DNA from: Micromonospora sp. C95
Lineage (GTDB): Bacteria; Actinomycetota; Actinomycetes; Mycobacteriales; Micromonosporaceae
Assembly (NCBI RefSeq): GCF_018070465.1
Contig: NZ_JAGPXT010000009.1
Location: 62,001-126,000, forward strand
Reading direction: 5' to 3'
DNA: 64,000 nucleotides
The notes below the pieces were generated by a model that did no database searches, was not told the DNA's origin, and saw only the letters and a list, made by a program, of their open reading frames with translations. Positions 1 to 7,935 of the stretch are shown here, one piece after another (the stretch's first letter is position 1; the number at the start of each line of letters is the position of its first letter). Made by a program: the position numbers and the translations under genes.

Positions 1-21
1 GGGGAGCTTCACTTCCCACCA

Positions 22-53
22 TGACGCCCACCGGCCCGATCCGGTGGGCGTCA
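22..53. terminator. Hairpin terminator of a gene off the left edge
   Basis: Perfect 13-bp inverted repeat (arms 22-34 and 41-53, starting TGACGCCC) around a 6-nt loop. It lies before the first gene, so it most likely ends a transcript entering from the left. There is no clear T-tract, which is usual for actinobacterial terminators. Confidence 0.7.
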
Positions 54-141
54 GTCGTTCCGCCCGCCAGGCCAAGCCGACCGGGGTCACGCCGGTTCTT
101 CGCGAGGCGGCGCGAGGTCAACCGGTCTACGCTGGTACCCG

Positions 142-1377
142 ATGTCCACTGACACCGACGTGGTGATCGTGGGCGGCGGCCTCGCCGGCCTTGCCGCGGC
201 TCGCCGCCTGCACCGCGCCGGGCTGTCCTGGCGGCTGGTGGAGGCCGCCGACCGGCTCGGTGGTCGGGTCGCCACCGACACCGTCGACGGATTCCGGCTC
301 GATCGTGGATTCCAGGTCCTCAACACCGCGTACCCCCGGTTGGGCGCGCTGCTCGACGTGGACGGTCTCGACCTCGGCTATTTCGTCCCGGGAGTGCTGG
401 TACGCAAGGGCGGCCAGCTGCTGCGGCTGGTGAACCCGTTGCGCGAGCCCGCCGGTGGTCCGGGCACCGCCCTGGCCCCCGTCGGGTCGCTGCCCGACCG
501 GCTGCGCTTCGCCGCCCTCGCCGCGAGCTACGCCACGCTGCCCCCCGAACGTCTGCTCGCCGGGCCCGAGACCACCGCCGAGGCGGCGCTGCGCCGCGCG
601 GGCCTCTCCCACGCGATCATCGAGGACCTGCTCCGGCCGTTCCTGTCCGGCGTGCTGATCGACCGGGAGCTGGCCACCTCCAGCCACGTCCTGGCGATGG
701 TGCTGCGCTCGTTCGCCCGCGGCCGGGTCGGGCTGCCCGCCGACGGCATGGCGGCGCTGCCCCGGGCCGTTGCCGCGCCGCTGCCGCCGGGGTTGCTGGA
801 GCTGAACACCGCCGTCGCCGAGGTGGCACCGGGTCACGTCCGGACCACCGTCGGCGAACTGCGCTGCCGGGCCGTCATCGTCGCCGTCGACCCAGCCGCC
901 GCCACCCGGCTGCTGGACCTGCCACCGGTGCGTATGCACGCCTACACCACCTTCTACCACGCGGCCACCGAGCCACCGTTGGACGAGCCGATCCTGCTCC
1001 TCGACGGCGACCGCCGCGAGATGGTCGCCAACACGGTGGTGGTCAGCCACGCCGCGCCCGGCTACGCACCCGCCGGCCGGCACCTGATCGCCACCTCCGT
1101 GGTCGGGCCGTCGGTACCGACCGAGCCGGCCGTGCGGCTGGAACTGACCCGGCTGTACGGACGGCCCACCGCCGACTGGGAGCACCTGACCACGGTCACG
1201 ATCCCCGCCGCGCTGCCCGCCGCGCCGCCGCCGCAGGGCCGGCTACGTAAGCCGGTGGCGCTGGGAAACGGGCTGTTCGTCGCCGGTGACCACCGCGACA
1301 GCCCGTCCATCCAGGGGGCCCTGGCCAGCGGCTGGCGCACCGCCGGGGCCACCCTGCGGCAGCTGCGCCAGCACTGA
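142..1377 (+). CDS. FAD/NAD(P)-dependent amine-oxidase-like flavoprotein
   Basis: A 411-residue flavoprotein of the amine oxidase/protoporphyrinogen oxidase/phytoene desaturase superfamily. The N-terminus has the Rossmann dinucleotide motif GGGLAG (residues 11-16), then an acidic residue after the second beta strand and the GGR element (LVEAADRLGGR). The C-terminus carries the FAD-closing motif (LFVAGDHRDSPSIQGALASG). This shows FAD binding, but substrate cannot be read from sequence. There is no signal peptide, so it is cytoplasmic. No Shine-Dalgarno precedes the ATG; a TACGCT -10 box at 128-133 lies 8 nt upstream, which suggests a leaderless mRNA. It is a single gene followed by an independent promoter. 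Confidence 0.85.
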   Translation: MSTDTDVVIVGGGLAGLAAARRLHRAGLSWRLVEAADRLGGRVATDTVDGFRLDRGFQVLNTAYPRLGALLDVDGLDLGYFVPGVLVRKGGQLLRLVNPLREPAGGPGTALAPVGSLPDRLRFAALAASYATLPPERLLAGPETTAEAALRRAGLSHAIIEDLLRPFLSGVLIDRELATSSHVLAMVLRSFARGRVGLPADGMAALPRAVAAPLPPGLLELNTAVAEVAPGHVRTTVGELRCRAVIVAVDPAAATRLLDLPPVRMHAYTTFYHAATEPPLDEPILLLDGDRREMVANTVVVSHAAPGYAPAGRHLIATSVVGPSVPTEPAVRLELTRLYGRPTADWEHLTTVTIPAALPAAPPPQGRLRKPVALGNGLFVAGDHRDSPSIQGALASGWRTAGATLRQLRQH

Positions 1378-1411
1378 GAAATTCGGGGTCACCGGCCCGA
1401 AGATGATCACC

Positions 1412-1417
1412 TATGAT
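1412..1417 (+). promoter_or_regulatory. -10 box of a leaderless promoter
   Basis: TATGAT followed by 7 nt and an ATG at 1425. This near-consensus -10 so close to a start codon implies that transcription starts at or next to the ATG. It argues against the upstream ATG at 1413, which would lie inside the promoter. Confidence 0.6.
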
Positions 1418-1424
1418 CCTCGCC

Positions 1425-2375
1425 ATGCCCGCACCCCTTCCGCCGCCGGTCTTCGATGCCGCGGCGGCGTACCCCCAGGTGGCGGCCGCCCGGGCCGCGC
1501 TGGCCGCTGGCGACTGGCCGGCGCTGCGCGCCCTCGTCGACGCCCAGGATGCGCACGGTAGGACGGTCCTCGTCGGCGAGGTCGGTGACGCGGCGGAGGC
1601 CGAACCGCTCCTGCGGAAGGCCCTCGCCGAGCAGCCGGACGACCCGGTCGCCGCGGCCATGCTGGGGGCACACCTGATCCACGCGGGATGGCGGATCCGG
1701 ACGGCCAGCCGGGCACAGCACGTCAGCCCGGCACAGTTCGCCCAGTTCTTCGACCACCTGCGTCGGGCCGAGCAGGTCCTCATCGAGGCCACCGCCCGCC
1801 ACCCGCAGGACGCGGCAGCCTGGACCCAGCGGGTGACCAGCGCCCGCGGCCTGCAACTCGGCCAGGCCGAGGCCCGCCGCCGCTACGACCGCCTCGCCGC
1901 CGGGCACCCGCACCACCTGCCGGCACAGCGTTCTCTGTTGCAACAGTACTGTCCGAAGTGGAGCGGCACCTGGGAGAAGACGCACGCCTTCGCCCGGGAG
2001 TGCGCCGCCGCCGCACCGGCCGGCGCCCCCAACGCCGTCCTCGTCGTCGAGGCGCACCTGGAACAGGCCCTCGACCACGGCAACCTCTCCGCCGCCGGTG
2101 AGTTCCTACGCGGACAGCGGGTACGCGCCGAGATCCACGACGCGGCCCAGCGCTCCGTCTGGCACCGCGAGTTCCGCCACGGCTGGGACTGGGTTGCGGT
2201 CCGCAGCACCTTCGCCCTCGCCTTCTGCCTGATGCAGGAGTGGACACCGGCGGCGCAGCAGTTCACCGCCCTCGGACACCTCGGTGACGAGTCGATGTTC
2301 GGCTACTTCGGCGACGCGGTGACGCAGTTCCAACGGCTCCGCGACAAGGCGTACGCGAAGGGCGGGCGACCGTGA
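1425..2375 (+). CDS. TPR-like protein of unknown function
   Basis: A soluble, alanine-rich helical protein of 316 residues from this start. Helical pairs resembling tetratricopeptide repeats run through it (for example AEPLLRKALAEQPDDPVAAA near residue 60, and the sections around TARHPQDAAAW and FTALGHLGDESMFGYFGDAV). No catalytic motif is visible. The ATG at 1425 was chosen over 1413 because it follows a TATGAT -10 box by 7 nt. The stop codon overlaps the GTG of the peptidase-like gene by 4 nt, so the two are translationally coupled and probably act together. A scaffold or substrate-binding role is inference. Confidence 0.75.
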   Translation: MPAPLPPPVFDAAAAYPQVAAARAALAAGDWPALRALVDAQDAHGRTVLVGEVGDAAEAEPLLRKALAEQPDDPVAAAMLGAHLIHAGWRIRTASRAQHVSPAQFAQFFDHLRRAEQVLIEATARHPQDAAAWTQRVTSARGLQLGQAEARRRYDRLAAGHPHHLPAQRSLLQQYCPKWSGTWEKTHAFARECAAAAPAGAPNAVLVVEAHLEQALDHGNLSAAGEFLRGQRVRAEIHDAAQRSVWHREFRHGWDWVAVRSTFALAFCLMQEWTPAAQQFTALGHLGDESMFGYFGDAVTQFQRLRDKAYAKGGRP

Positions 2376-4069
2376 TCCAACACCTGGAAACCGACGGGGT
2401 GCCGACCCTGCTCGCCCCCACCGGCGGGCCGATGCGCGCCGGGCTGACCTTCCGGGTCGGCACCGCCGACGAGACGCTGGCCCGGCACGGCATCACCCAC
2501 CTGCTCGAACACCTCGTGCTCGCGCCGTTGGGCATCGCCGACTACCACTTCAACGGCGCCACCGGACCGGTCTTCACCACCTTCCACATGCAGGGCTCGG
2601 CGCCGGACATCGCCACCTTCCTCACCTCCGTCTGCGCCAACCTGACCGACCTGCCCACCGGCCGGTTGGCGGTGGAGAAGGACATCCTGCGCACCGAGTG
2701 GAGCAGCCGGGGCAGCGCGGCCATCGACGACATCCCGCTGTGGCGTCACGGTGCCCGCGACCACGGGCTCAGCAGCTACCCGGAATGGGGGCTGGGTGGG
2801 CTCACCGCCGAGGAACTGCGCCAGTGGGCCGCACGCTGGTTCACCCGGGAGAACGCGGTGCTCTGGATCGCCGGTGACCGGGTGCCCGAAGGACTGCGGC
2901 TGGACCTGCCCACCGGCACCCGGCAGCCGGTACCGGCCGCCTCGTCGGCGCTGCCGACCACCCCGGCGTACTTCGTGCACGGCTCGCGGGCGGTGGTGCT
3001 CGACGCGGTCGTGCGACGCCGGACCGCCGCGAACGTCTTCGCCGAAGTGCTGGAACGCGAGCTGTTCCGGGCGCTGCGCCAGGACGCCGGGCTCTCCTAC
3101 ACCATCGGCAGCGGCTACGAACCACGCGGCGACGGACAGGCCCACCTGCGGGCCGTCGCCGACGCGCTGGCCGAGAAGCAGGACGCCGTGCTCGGTGGGT
3201 TCATCGACGTGCTGGCCAAGCTGCGGGTGGGCCGGATCGAGCAGAGCGACCTCGACGCCGTCGTGGCCAAGCGGATCGACACGTACGGCACCGCCGAGGC
3301 CGACGCCACCCGGCTGCCCGCGTACGCCTTCAACCTGCTCACCGGCGAGCCGAACCACACCGTCGACGAGCAACTCGCCCGACTGAAGGCGGTCACCCTC
3401 GCCGACCTGCACGAGGTCGCCCAGGAGACGTACGCCTCGGCGCTGCTGATGGTGCCGGACGGAACTCGCGCCGACTGGGCGGGCTTCACCGCCGCACCCA
3501 CCTCGTCGGAGTCGGCTGTGTCGGGCACCACCTACCACGCCCGCGACGACGACGGTCGACTGCTCGTCGGCACCGAGGGGGTCAGCCACGTCGGTGCCGG
3601 CGGCACCCTCACCGTCCGGTACGCCGACTGCGCCGCGATGCTCGCCTGGCCCGACGGCGCCCGGCAACTCATCGGCCACGACGCGATCGTGCTGCACATC
3701 GAGCCGACCCTGTTCGACACGCATCCGGCGGCGATGAACGTCATCGACAGCGGGGTACCGATCGACCGGCGGATCATCATGCCGCCCCGCGACCCGGAGA
3801 ACATCCCGCAGCCGCGGGCCCTCCGCGAGGCCCGTGCGTACCTGGCCCGGCCGAAGCGGGCCGGGTGGGAGATCCTGCTGATGGTGCTCAGCGGTCTCGC
3901 CACGCTTGTGGTTGGTGGGTTCACCCTGCTGCTCACCATCGGCATGTTCATCAGCCCCACCGCCGAGGAGGACGTGGCCGTACTGTGGGGTGCGGTCGTG
4001 ATCGGCTGGCTGCTCACTGTTATTCTCGCGATGCCGATCGTGCTGCTGGCTCGAAGGCGACGCCGGTGA
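2372..4069 (+). CDS. Membrane-anchored M16-family (insulinase-like) peptidase homologue
   Basis: A 565-residue protein with the inverted zinc motif HxxEH of M16 metallopeptidases (H43, E46, H47 in THLLEHLVL) near the N-terminus, and downstream acidic residues in AVEKDILRTEWSS that could supply the third ligand. A mid-protein block (ELFRALRQDAGLSYTIGSGY) resembles the second M16 domain. The C-terminus has two hydrophobic helices (about residues 500-525 and 535-558) ending in arginines, so it is membrane-anchored. M16 enzymes are normally soluble and work as paired domains; here one compact gene is tethered and coupled (GTGA overlap) to a TPR-like protein. The substrate is unknown. Confidence 0.75.
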   Translation: MIQHLETDGVPTLLAPTGGPMRAGLTFRVGTADETLARHGITHLLEHLVLAPLGIADYHFNGATGPVFTTFHMQGSAPDIATFLTSVCANLTDLPTGRLAVEKDILRTEWSSRGSAAIDDIPLWRHGARDHGLSSYPEWGLGGLTAEELRQWAARWFTRENAVLWIAGDRVPEGLRLDLPTGTRQPVPAASSALPTTPAYFVHGSRAVVLDAVVRRRTAANVFAEVLERELFRALRQDAGLSYTIGSGYEPRGDGQAHLRAVADALAEKQDAVLGGFIDVLAKLRVGRIEQSDLDAVVAKRIDTYGTAEADATRLPAYAFNLLTGEPNHTVDEQLARLKAVTLADLHEVAQETYASALLMVPDGTRADWAGFTAAPTSSESAVSGTTYHARDDDGRLLVGTEGVSHVGAGGTLTVRYADCAAMLAWPDGARQLIGHDAIVLHIEPTLFDTHPAAMNVIDSGVPIDRRIIMPPRDPENIPQPRALREARAYLARPKRAGWEILLMVLSGLATLVVGGFTLLLTIGMFISPTAEEDVAVLWGAVVIGWLLTVILAMPIVLLARRRRR

Positions 4070-4095
4070 GGAGAGGCCGTCGACGGTGAGTCCTG

Positions 4096-4170
4096 CCCGA
4101 CATGCACCGCACGGCGCCGGCACGCAGCGTCCCGACGTCGCGGTCCGTCGGACCGCGAGACCATGTCGGG
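4096..4170 (+). terminator. Nested inverted repeats after the M16-like operon
   Basis: An outer inverted repeat CCCGACATG (4096-4104)/CATGTCGGG (4162-4170) encloses a tight inner hairpin CGCGGTCC-GTC-GGACCGCG (4139-4157). It lies 27 nt after the peptidase stop and before the tRNA promoter, so it probably terminates the operon. Confidence 0.55.
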
Positions 4171-4178
4171 ACGGTGCG

Positions 4179-4209
4179 TTGGCCGATGATCGGCTGGGCG
4201 GGATAAGAT
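4179..4209 (+). promoter_or_regulatory. Promoter of the tRNA gene
   Basis: TTGGCC (4179-4184) and TAAGAT (4204-4209) separated by 19 nt, ending 13 nt before the mature tRNA 5' end. This is a plausible housekeeping sigma factor promoter. Confidence 0.5.
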
Positions 4210-4222
4210 CCGGCCCGGTGCC

Positions 4223-4299
4223 GGGGCGGTAGCTCAGCCGGTTAGAGCAGGGGACTCATAATCCCTCGGTCGCGGGTTCGAGTCCCGCCCGCCCCACCA
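4223..4299 (+). tRNA. tRNA with CAT anticodon, probably tRNA-Ile2 (lysidine) or else elongator tRNA-Met
   Basis: A full 77-nt cloverleaf: acceptor stem GGGGCGG (4223-4229) with CCGCCCC (4289-4295), discriminator A, encoded CCA (4297-4299), D-arm GCTC/GAGC, anticodon loop CTCATAA with CAT at 4257-4259, and T-arm GCGGG-TTCGAGT-CCCGC. The segment from the D-arm through the anticodon arm (AGCAGGGGACTCATAATCCC) matches the pattern of bacterial tRNA-Ile2, whose wobble C is modified to lysidine, better than E. coli elongator Met tRNA. The identity is inference; automated tools usually call such genes Met. Confidence 0.93.
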
Positions 4300-4593
4300 G
4301 AGCCATGAGCTGCAATTCCTCCATGGCTGATCGACCATTGTGCGAACCGGACCGGTGTCGTACCGCGTCAGCGTCAGGATCGACACGCGGGATTCGTTGC
4401 TCGTGCGAATGATGACGAGGGCTCGCTCCGCCGAGGGACACGGCCGTGCGGCGGTCCGTGTGCCGTCGTCATGCAACTCGCCGTAGGACAACAGCCCGGC
4501 CCGTCTGGCACCGCGCCGCCTACCCTCACGGCCACCCGACCGCCACTCGGTCGATCGGTGCCGGGTCCCGCAATGAGGGCGTGGCCCGGTACC

Positions 4594-4848
4594 TCATTCG
4601 TAGTGGTAGCGGCACTGCGCGATCTGCACTGTGTCGTCCATGATCCGGTATACGAGGCGGTGTTCCTGGTCGATGCGTCTCGACCAAAATCCCGCCCAGT
4701 TGCCGCGGAGCTGCTCCGGTTTGCCGATGCCTTGGTGGCCGTTGCGTCGGATGTCCTCGATCAAGGTGTTCACTCGTTTGAGCATCTGGCGATCTCGTTG
4801 CCAGGTCAGGTAGTCTTCCCAGCCTCGGCCGGCGAACTGGACCTTCAC
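4594..4848 (-). CDS. yoeB: YoeB-type mRNA interferase toxin
   Basis: An 84-residue protein with the full YoeB/Txe signature: the core GKPEQLRGNWAGFWSRRI, the EHRLVYRI strand, and the C-terminal RYHYE tail. In the family, the C-terminal His-Tyr and the central Glu/Arg residues perform ribosome-dependent mRNA cleavage. It starts inside the antitoxin stop codon (ATGA overlap), so toxin synthesis is coupled to antitoxin translation. It is complete and has no visible lesion, so it is probably functional. Confidence 0.93.
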   Translation of the reverse strand: MKVQFAGRGWEDYLTWQRDRQMLKRVNTLIEDIRRNGHQGIGKPEQLRGNWAGFWSRRIDQEHRLVYRIMDDTVQIAQCRYHYE

Positions 4849-5129
4849 GCTGCCGATGCCTCGCCTGAACCGGTGTCGGGGTCGATCAGGTCGTGCATCT
4901 CCCCACCCCCGTTGCGCAGCTCTTCGACGGCTTCATTCAGGCGGCGCGCGTTGGCGGGGCTGGCCATCAGGTAGGCCGTCTCCTTCAGCGACTCGTACTC
5001 GCGCAGCGAGATGATGACTGCGGCCTCCCGGCCGGAGCGGGTGACCACCACTTCCTCGGCGTCGTCCACGACATGGTCGAGCATCTTGGCCAGGTTCTGC
5101 CGAACTTCTGAGTAGGGAACGGTGCGCAT
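4845..5129 (-). CDS. yefM: YefM/Phd-family antitoxin
   Basis: A 94-residue antitoxin. The N-terminal half is the Phd/YefM DNA-binding fold (RTVPYSEVRQNLAKMLDHVV, then VVVTRSGREAAVIISLREYESLKET). The C-terminal tail is acidic and disordered-looking and should wrap the toxin. The ATG at 5129 is preceded by GGGAGG at 7 nt; an in-frame TTG 15 nt further upstream overlaps that Shine-Dalgarno and is rejected. It is the first gene of a two-gene toxin-antitoxin operon with a palindromic operator immediately upstream. Confidence 0.93.
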   Translation of the reverse strand: MRTVPYSEVRQNLAKMLDHVVDDAEEVVVTRSGREAAVIISLREYESLKETAYLMASPANARRLNEAVEELRNGGGEMHDLIDPDTGSGEASAA

Positions 5130-5151
5130 GCTGCTGCCTCCCAAACGCTAC

Positions 5152-5169
5152 GTACAATAAATTGTACAA
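5152..5169 (-). promoter_or_regulatory. Palindromic operator of the yefM-yoeB module
   Basis: A perfect 7-bp inverted repeat GTACAAT-AA-ATTGTAC (5152-5167) sits 22 nt upstream of the antitoxin start and includes TTGTACAA (5162-5169). E. coli YefM binds palindromes with a TGTACA core, and the same hexamer occurs here. Autorepression by YefM/YoeB is therefore a strong inference. Confidence 0.75.
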
Positions 5170-5470
5170 GCTGTCGGGACTGCTCGTCAGCTGGTCCAAC
5201 GTCTGGCCTTGAACTGCCGATCAGGCTCAGGAGCGGCGTGGGCGTAGCGGGAGCAGGTCACCGGCGATCGTGGCGGCGTGGTTCGCATGGTGGTACCTCC
5301 GGCCCACGCATTTGGCTGACCTGCTGGTTCGTGGCGGGATGTGGTCACCATGCGAACCGCCGGAGTGGCGTCTGGAGGAATGGTTAAGGCTCACACGCTT
5401 TTCGAGCGGTTCACCGGCTGTCGGCTCGGTCTGCAACTGGCCCGGGCCGCCTGCGCCTTCCGTGTCGGGC
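5170..5470. other. Intergenic region with repeat copy A
   Basis: Nothing here reads as a convincing gene on either strand. The stretch holds copy A of a dispersed repeat (5251-5307). The segment GGTTCGCATGGTG (5280-5292) recurs inverted at 5346-5358, which would let the region fold. Confidence 0.5.
5251..5307 (+). repeat. Dispersed intergenic repeat, copy A
   Basis: The right half (5279-5307) is identical to 8768-8796 except at one base. The left half (TCACCGGCGATCG and flanks) matches 10225-10255 closely. The copies lie only in gene-poor gaps beside the toxin-antitoxin modules and decayed genes, so a remnant mobile or REP-like element is likely. Confidence 0.6.
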
Positions 5471-6388
5471 CTAGTGAATGAGCACGACCTTGCCCGAGAG
5501 GCGGGCGGCGGCGTGGCGGCGGTGCACCTCGACGATCTCGGTCATCGGGAGGCGCTCGCTGACGCCCGGCGAGATCTGGTTCGCATCCACCCCGCGAGCG
5601 ATCGCGTCGAGTTGGGCGGGATCCCAGCGGACGGTCATGACCATCGCGCGTACCGCGTGGTGGCGGTCCGTTGACGCGGACGAGGTGATGGAGACCAGTT
5701 GACCCTCTGGCTCGATGAGGGTGACGAGCCGGTTCAGGCCGGACCCGTCTATGGGTGCTGTGTTGAACACCGCGTCAACCGGCTCGGTCAGCCGGTCGAC
5801 GGTGTAGTCCAGGATCTGGTCGGCGCCAGCCGACTGGGCTGCCGTGATGCTGGCCGGGCCTGCGACGCCCACGACGGTGGCGCCCGCCAGCTTGGCGAAC
5901 TGCACGGCCAACCGGCCTACGCCACCGCCCGCGCCGTTGACGAGGATGCGCCGGCCGGGCCGTACCCGAAGATGGTCGTGGATGCCTTGCCAGGCGGTGA
6001 GCCCGGCGACCGGGAGGGCGGCGGCGTCGGCGAGCGGGATGCTCGTTGGCGCGGGAACCACCGTCGCCGCCGGAGCGAGGGTGAACTCCCCGGTAGCGCC
6101 GTCCGCCGGCCGCGGCAGAGCCGCGATGACCTGGTCGCCGATCGCGCGGCCGGTGACATCCGCGCCGAGTTCGACGATCGTGCCAGCGACGTCTGTGCCA
6201 GGGATGTGTGGCATCCGGACGGGATGAGAGTGGTGCAGGACTCCGGCCCGGATGATGGCGTCCGCCGGGTTGAACGACGTGCCGGCAACCCTGATCAGGA
6301 CCTCGCCGGGCCCGGGGACGGGGATTGGGGCCTCCTCGTAACGGAGCACCTCCGGTCCGCCGTACTCGTGCATTCGGATGGCGTGCAT
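5471..6388 (-). CDS. Quinone oxidoreductase-like MDR-family NADP-dependent reductase
   Basis: A medium-chain dehydrogenase/reductase of 305 residues lacking the zinc ligands. It has the N-terminal GroES-like fold (MHEYGGPEVLRYEEAPIP, PGTDVAGTIVELG) and a Rossmann domain with NGAGGGVGRLAVQFAKLAGA, where the glycine motif binds NADPH. This fits the quinone oxidoreductase (QOR/YhdH) branch, which reduces quinones or enones. The ATG at 6388 was chosen because GGAGAA precedes it at 3-7 nt and the family begins with MxAIRxHxYGGPEVL; the open frame extends 15 codons upstream without support. It is downstream of a SnoaL remnant and an aldo/keto reductase on the same strand. Confidence 0.9.
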   Translation of the reverse strand: MHAIRMHEYGGPEVLRYEEAPIPVPGPGEVLIRVAGTSFNPADAIIRAGVLHHSHPVRMPHIPGTDVAGTIVELGADVTGRAIGDQVIAALPRPADGATGEFTLAPAATVVPAPTSIPLADAAALPVAGLTAWQGIHDHLRVRPGRRILVNGAGGGVGRLAVQFAKLAGATVVGVAGPASITAAQSAGADQILDYTVDRLTEPVDAVFNTAPIDGSGLNRLVTLIEPEGQLVSITSSASTDRHHAVRAMVMTVRWDPAQLDAIARGVDANQISPGVSERLPMTEIVEVHRRHAAARLSGKVVLIH

Positions 6389-6464
6389 GTCTTCTCCAGG
6401 GGGTTTGCGGCGGAGAGAGGTGCCCGTGGCCACGACCCGAAACGGCCACGGTCACGGGGGCGGG

Positions 6465-6688
6465 TCAGCCGCTGACGAGCTTGCTGGCGTACTGCGGGTT
6501 GGTGTAGTCACGCCAGGCGGCGGTCTTGCCGTCGCGGATCTCGTAGATCGCCATGGTCATGACCGGCGCCACCGGCCGGCCCGGCAGCCCAGGGCGTCGG
6601 GGTGCAGGTAGGGCGCGAGGCGGTCCGCGTCCTTGGTGTTGAACGCCTCGACGAACTCACGAACCAGGGTGTCGTTGCTCGGTGTCAT
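6465..6688 (-). pseudogene. SnoaL/NTF2-like polyketide-cyclase-type gene with internal deletion
   Basis: The first 36 codons read MTPSNDTLVREFVEAFNTKD... through LAPYLHPD, a normal SnoaL-like start. The frame then runs out at a stop near 6560. In another frame the natural C-terminus follows directly: MTMAIYEIRDGKTAAWRDYTN to a final LVSG. Intact members are roughly 115-130 residues, so some 50-60 central codons are missing and the ends are out of frame. It lies 11 nt after the aldo/keto reductase in the same orientation, so it was once probably in that operon. Recent decay is inferred because both ends are still clean. Confidence 0.8.
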
Positions 6689-6699
6689 GTCAGGTTCCT

Positions 6700-7803
6700 T
6701 CACTTGGTGGGTTGGGCGGCGCCGTTGAACACCGGCGGGGCGTAGCCGGCCGGCTTGTCGCCGACGCCGAGGCCGGGGCTCACCACCCAGGACTGGTACT
6801 GCGGGGTGAACATGCCGTACGGCATTCCGAGGATCGGGGCGCTGGCCTCGTCGAGGCGGCGACGGGCGTCGGCGGGGATCTCGAAGTCGAGCGCCTCGAA
6901 GTTGCTGCCGACCTGCTCGGCGCTGCTCGCCCCGATGATCACCGAGGCGACGGCGGGCTGGGTGGCGACCCAGTTGATCGCGACCTGGGCCATGCTGCGA
7001 CCCAGGTCGGCGGCCACGCTCTCCAGGGCCTCGATGACCTGCCATTCGCTGGGGCTGACCGCGCGACCTCCGGCGTCGGGATTGGTCAACCGGCCGGTCC
7101 CGCTCAGGCCGTCGCCGGTGCGCCGGTACTTGCCGCTGAGCAGGCCGCTGGCGATCGGGCTCCACGCGGTCAGCCCCATGCCGACGGTCTGGGCCATCGC
7201 CACGTACTCCGCTTCGATGCCCCGGCTGACCAGGGAGTAGGGGAGCTGTAGGTTGATCATCGGGGCCAGGCCGTGCGCCTCGGCGTAGCTCTGTGCCCGG
7301 GCCGCGTACCAGGCTGGCACGTCGGAGAGGCCGGCGTACCGGATCTTGCCGGCGCGCACCAGGTCGTCGAGGGTGTGCACGACCTCCTCGACCGGGGTGA
7401 TCCGGTCCCAGGTGTGCAGCAGGTACAGATCGATGTAGTCGGTGCCGAGCCGACTCAGCGACGCCTCCACGGCCCGCATGATGTGCTTGCGGCCGTTGCC
7501 GCTGGCGTTCGGGTCGGTCGGGTCGACGGTGTTGGTGAACTTGCTGGTGAGCACGAGCCGTTCGCGGACGCCGGCCTGGTCGATCAGGCGGCCGAGGATC
7601 TTCTCGCTCTGCCCGGCGGTGTAGAAGTCCGCCGTGTCGATGAAGTTCCCGCCCGCCTCCAGGTATCGGCGGAAGATCGGCTCGGCCTCCTCCTCGGGCT
7701 TGCCGTACGCGGCATGGAAACCGTCGACGCCGAAGTTCATGGTGCCCAGCGCCAGCCGACTGACTCGCAGACCGGACCGCCCGAGCAGGTAGTAGTGGTT
7801 CAT
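6700..7803 (-). CDS. Aldo/keto reductase
   Basis: A 367-residue NADPH-dependent aldo/keto reductase with the complete catalytic tetrad: D56, Y61 (FIDTADFYTAGQSE), K88 (LTSKFT) and H130 (LYLLHTWD). The (beta/alpha)8 barrel and C-terminal coenzyme site (SSAEQVGSNFEAL) are visible. The length and long C-terminus fit the AKR subfamily of potassium-channel beta/aryl-alcohol type enzymes. It is divergent from a TetR regulator, with a palindrome in between, so TetR probably controls it. The substrate is unknown. Confidence 0.93.
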   Translation of the reverse strand: MNHYYLLGRSGLRVSRLALGTMNFGVDGFHAAYGKPEEEAEPIFRRYLEAGGNFIDTADFYTAGQSEKILGRLIDQAGVRERLVLTSKFTNTVDPTDPNASGNGRKHIMRAVEASLSRLGTDYIDLYLLHTWDRITPVEEVVHTLDDLVRAGKIRYAGLSDVPAWYAARAQSYAEAHGLAPMINLQLPYSLVSRGIEAEYVAMAQTVGMGLTAWSPIASGLLSGKYRRTGDGLSGTGRLTNPDAGGRAVSPSEWQVIEALESVAADLGRSMAQVAINWVATQPAVASVIIGASSAEQVGSNFEALDFEIPADARRRLDEASAPILGMPYGMFTPQYQSWVVSPGLGVGDKPAGYAPPVFNGAAQPTK

Positions 7804-7873
7804 CGGTGCGTCCTCCCGATCATGGTGTCGGCCCGGTGCGGGCCGCGTGTCCCCGACCTTTGCTCGCTAAAAA

Positions 7874-7889
7874 TGGACCTGCAAGTCCA
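7874..7889. promoter_or_regulatory. Candidate TetR operator
   Basis: A near-palindrome TGGACCTGCAAGTCCA (7 of 8 paired positions match) in the gap between the divergent aldo/keto reductase and TetR genes, followed by a related half site TTGGACCCGCA at 7905. Its position fits an operator controlling both genes; binding is inference. Confidence 0.55.
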
Positions 7890-7935
7890 AAACCTGGGCT
7901 AGGGTTGGACCCGCAGATGCAGACCAGGAGGTCCC

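Noticed and set aside
2303..4123. 606-codon open frame on the minus strand opposite the M16-like gene
   Set aside because: Its composition (Arg/Gly/Ala/Val-rich, no family motif) is that of an antisense shadow of a GC-biased coding frame.
4223..4299. tRNA-Met as the plain reading of the CAT anticodon
   Set aside because: Kept only as an alternative, because the anticodon-arm sequence fits the tRNA-Ile2 pattern better. A search for TilS identity determinants would settle it.
4446..4974. Plus-strand frame opposite the YefM/YoeB module
   Set aside because: It is the antisense shadow of two genes with strong family motifs and a coupled overlap.
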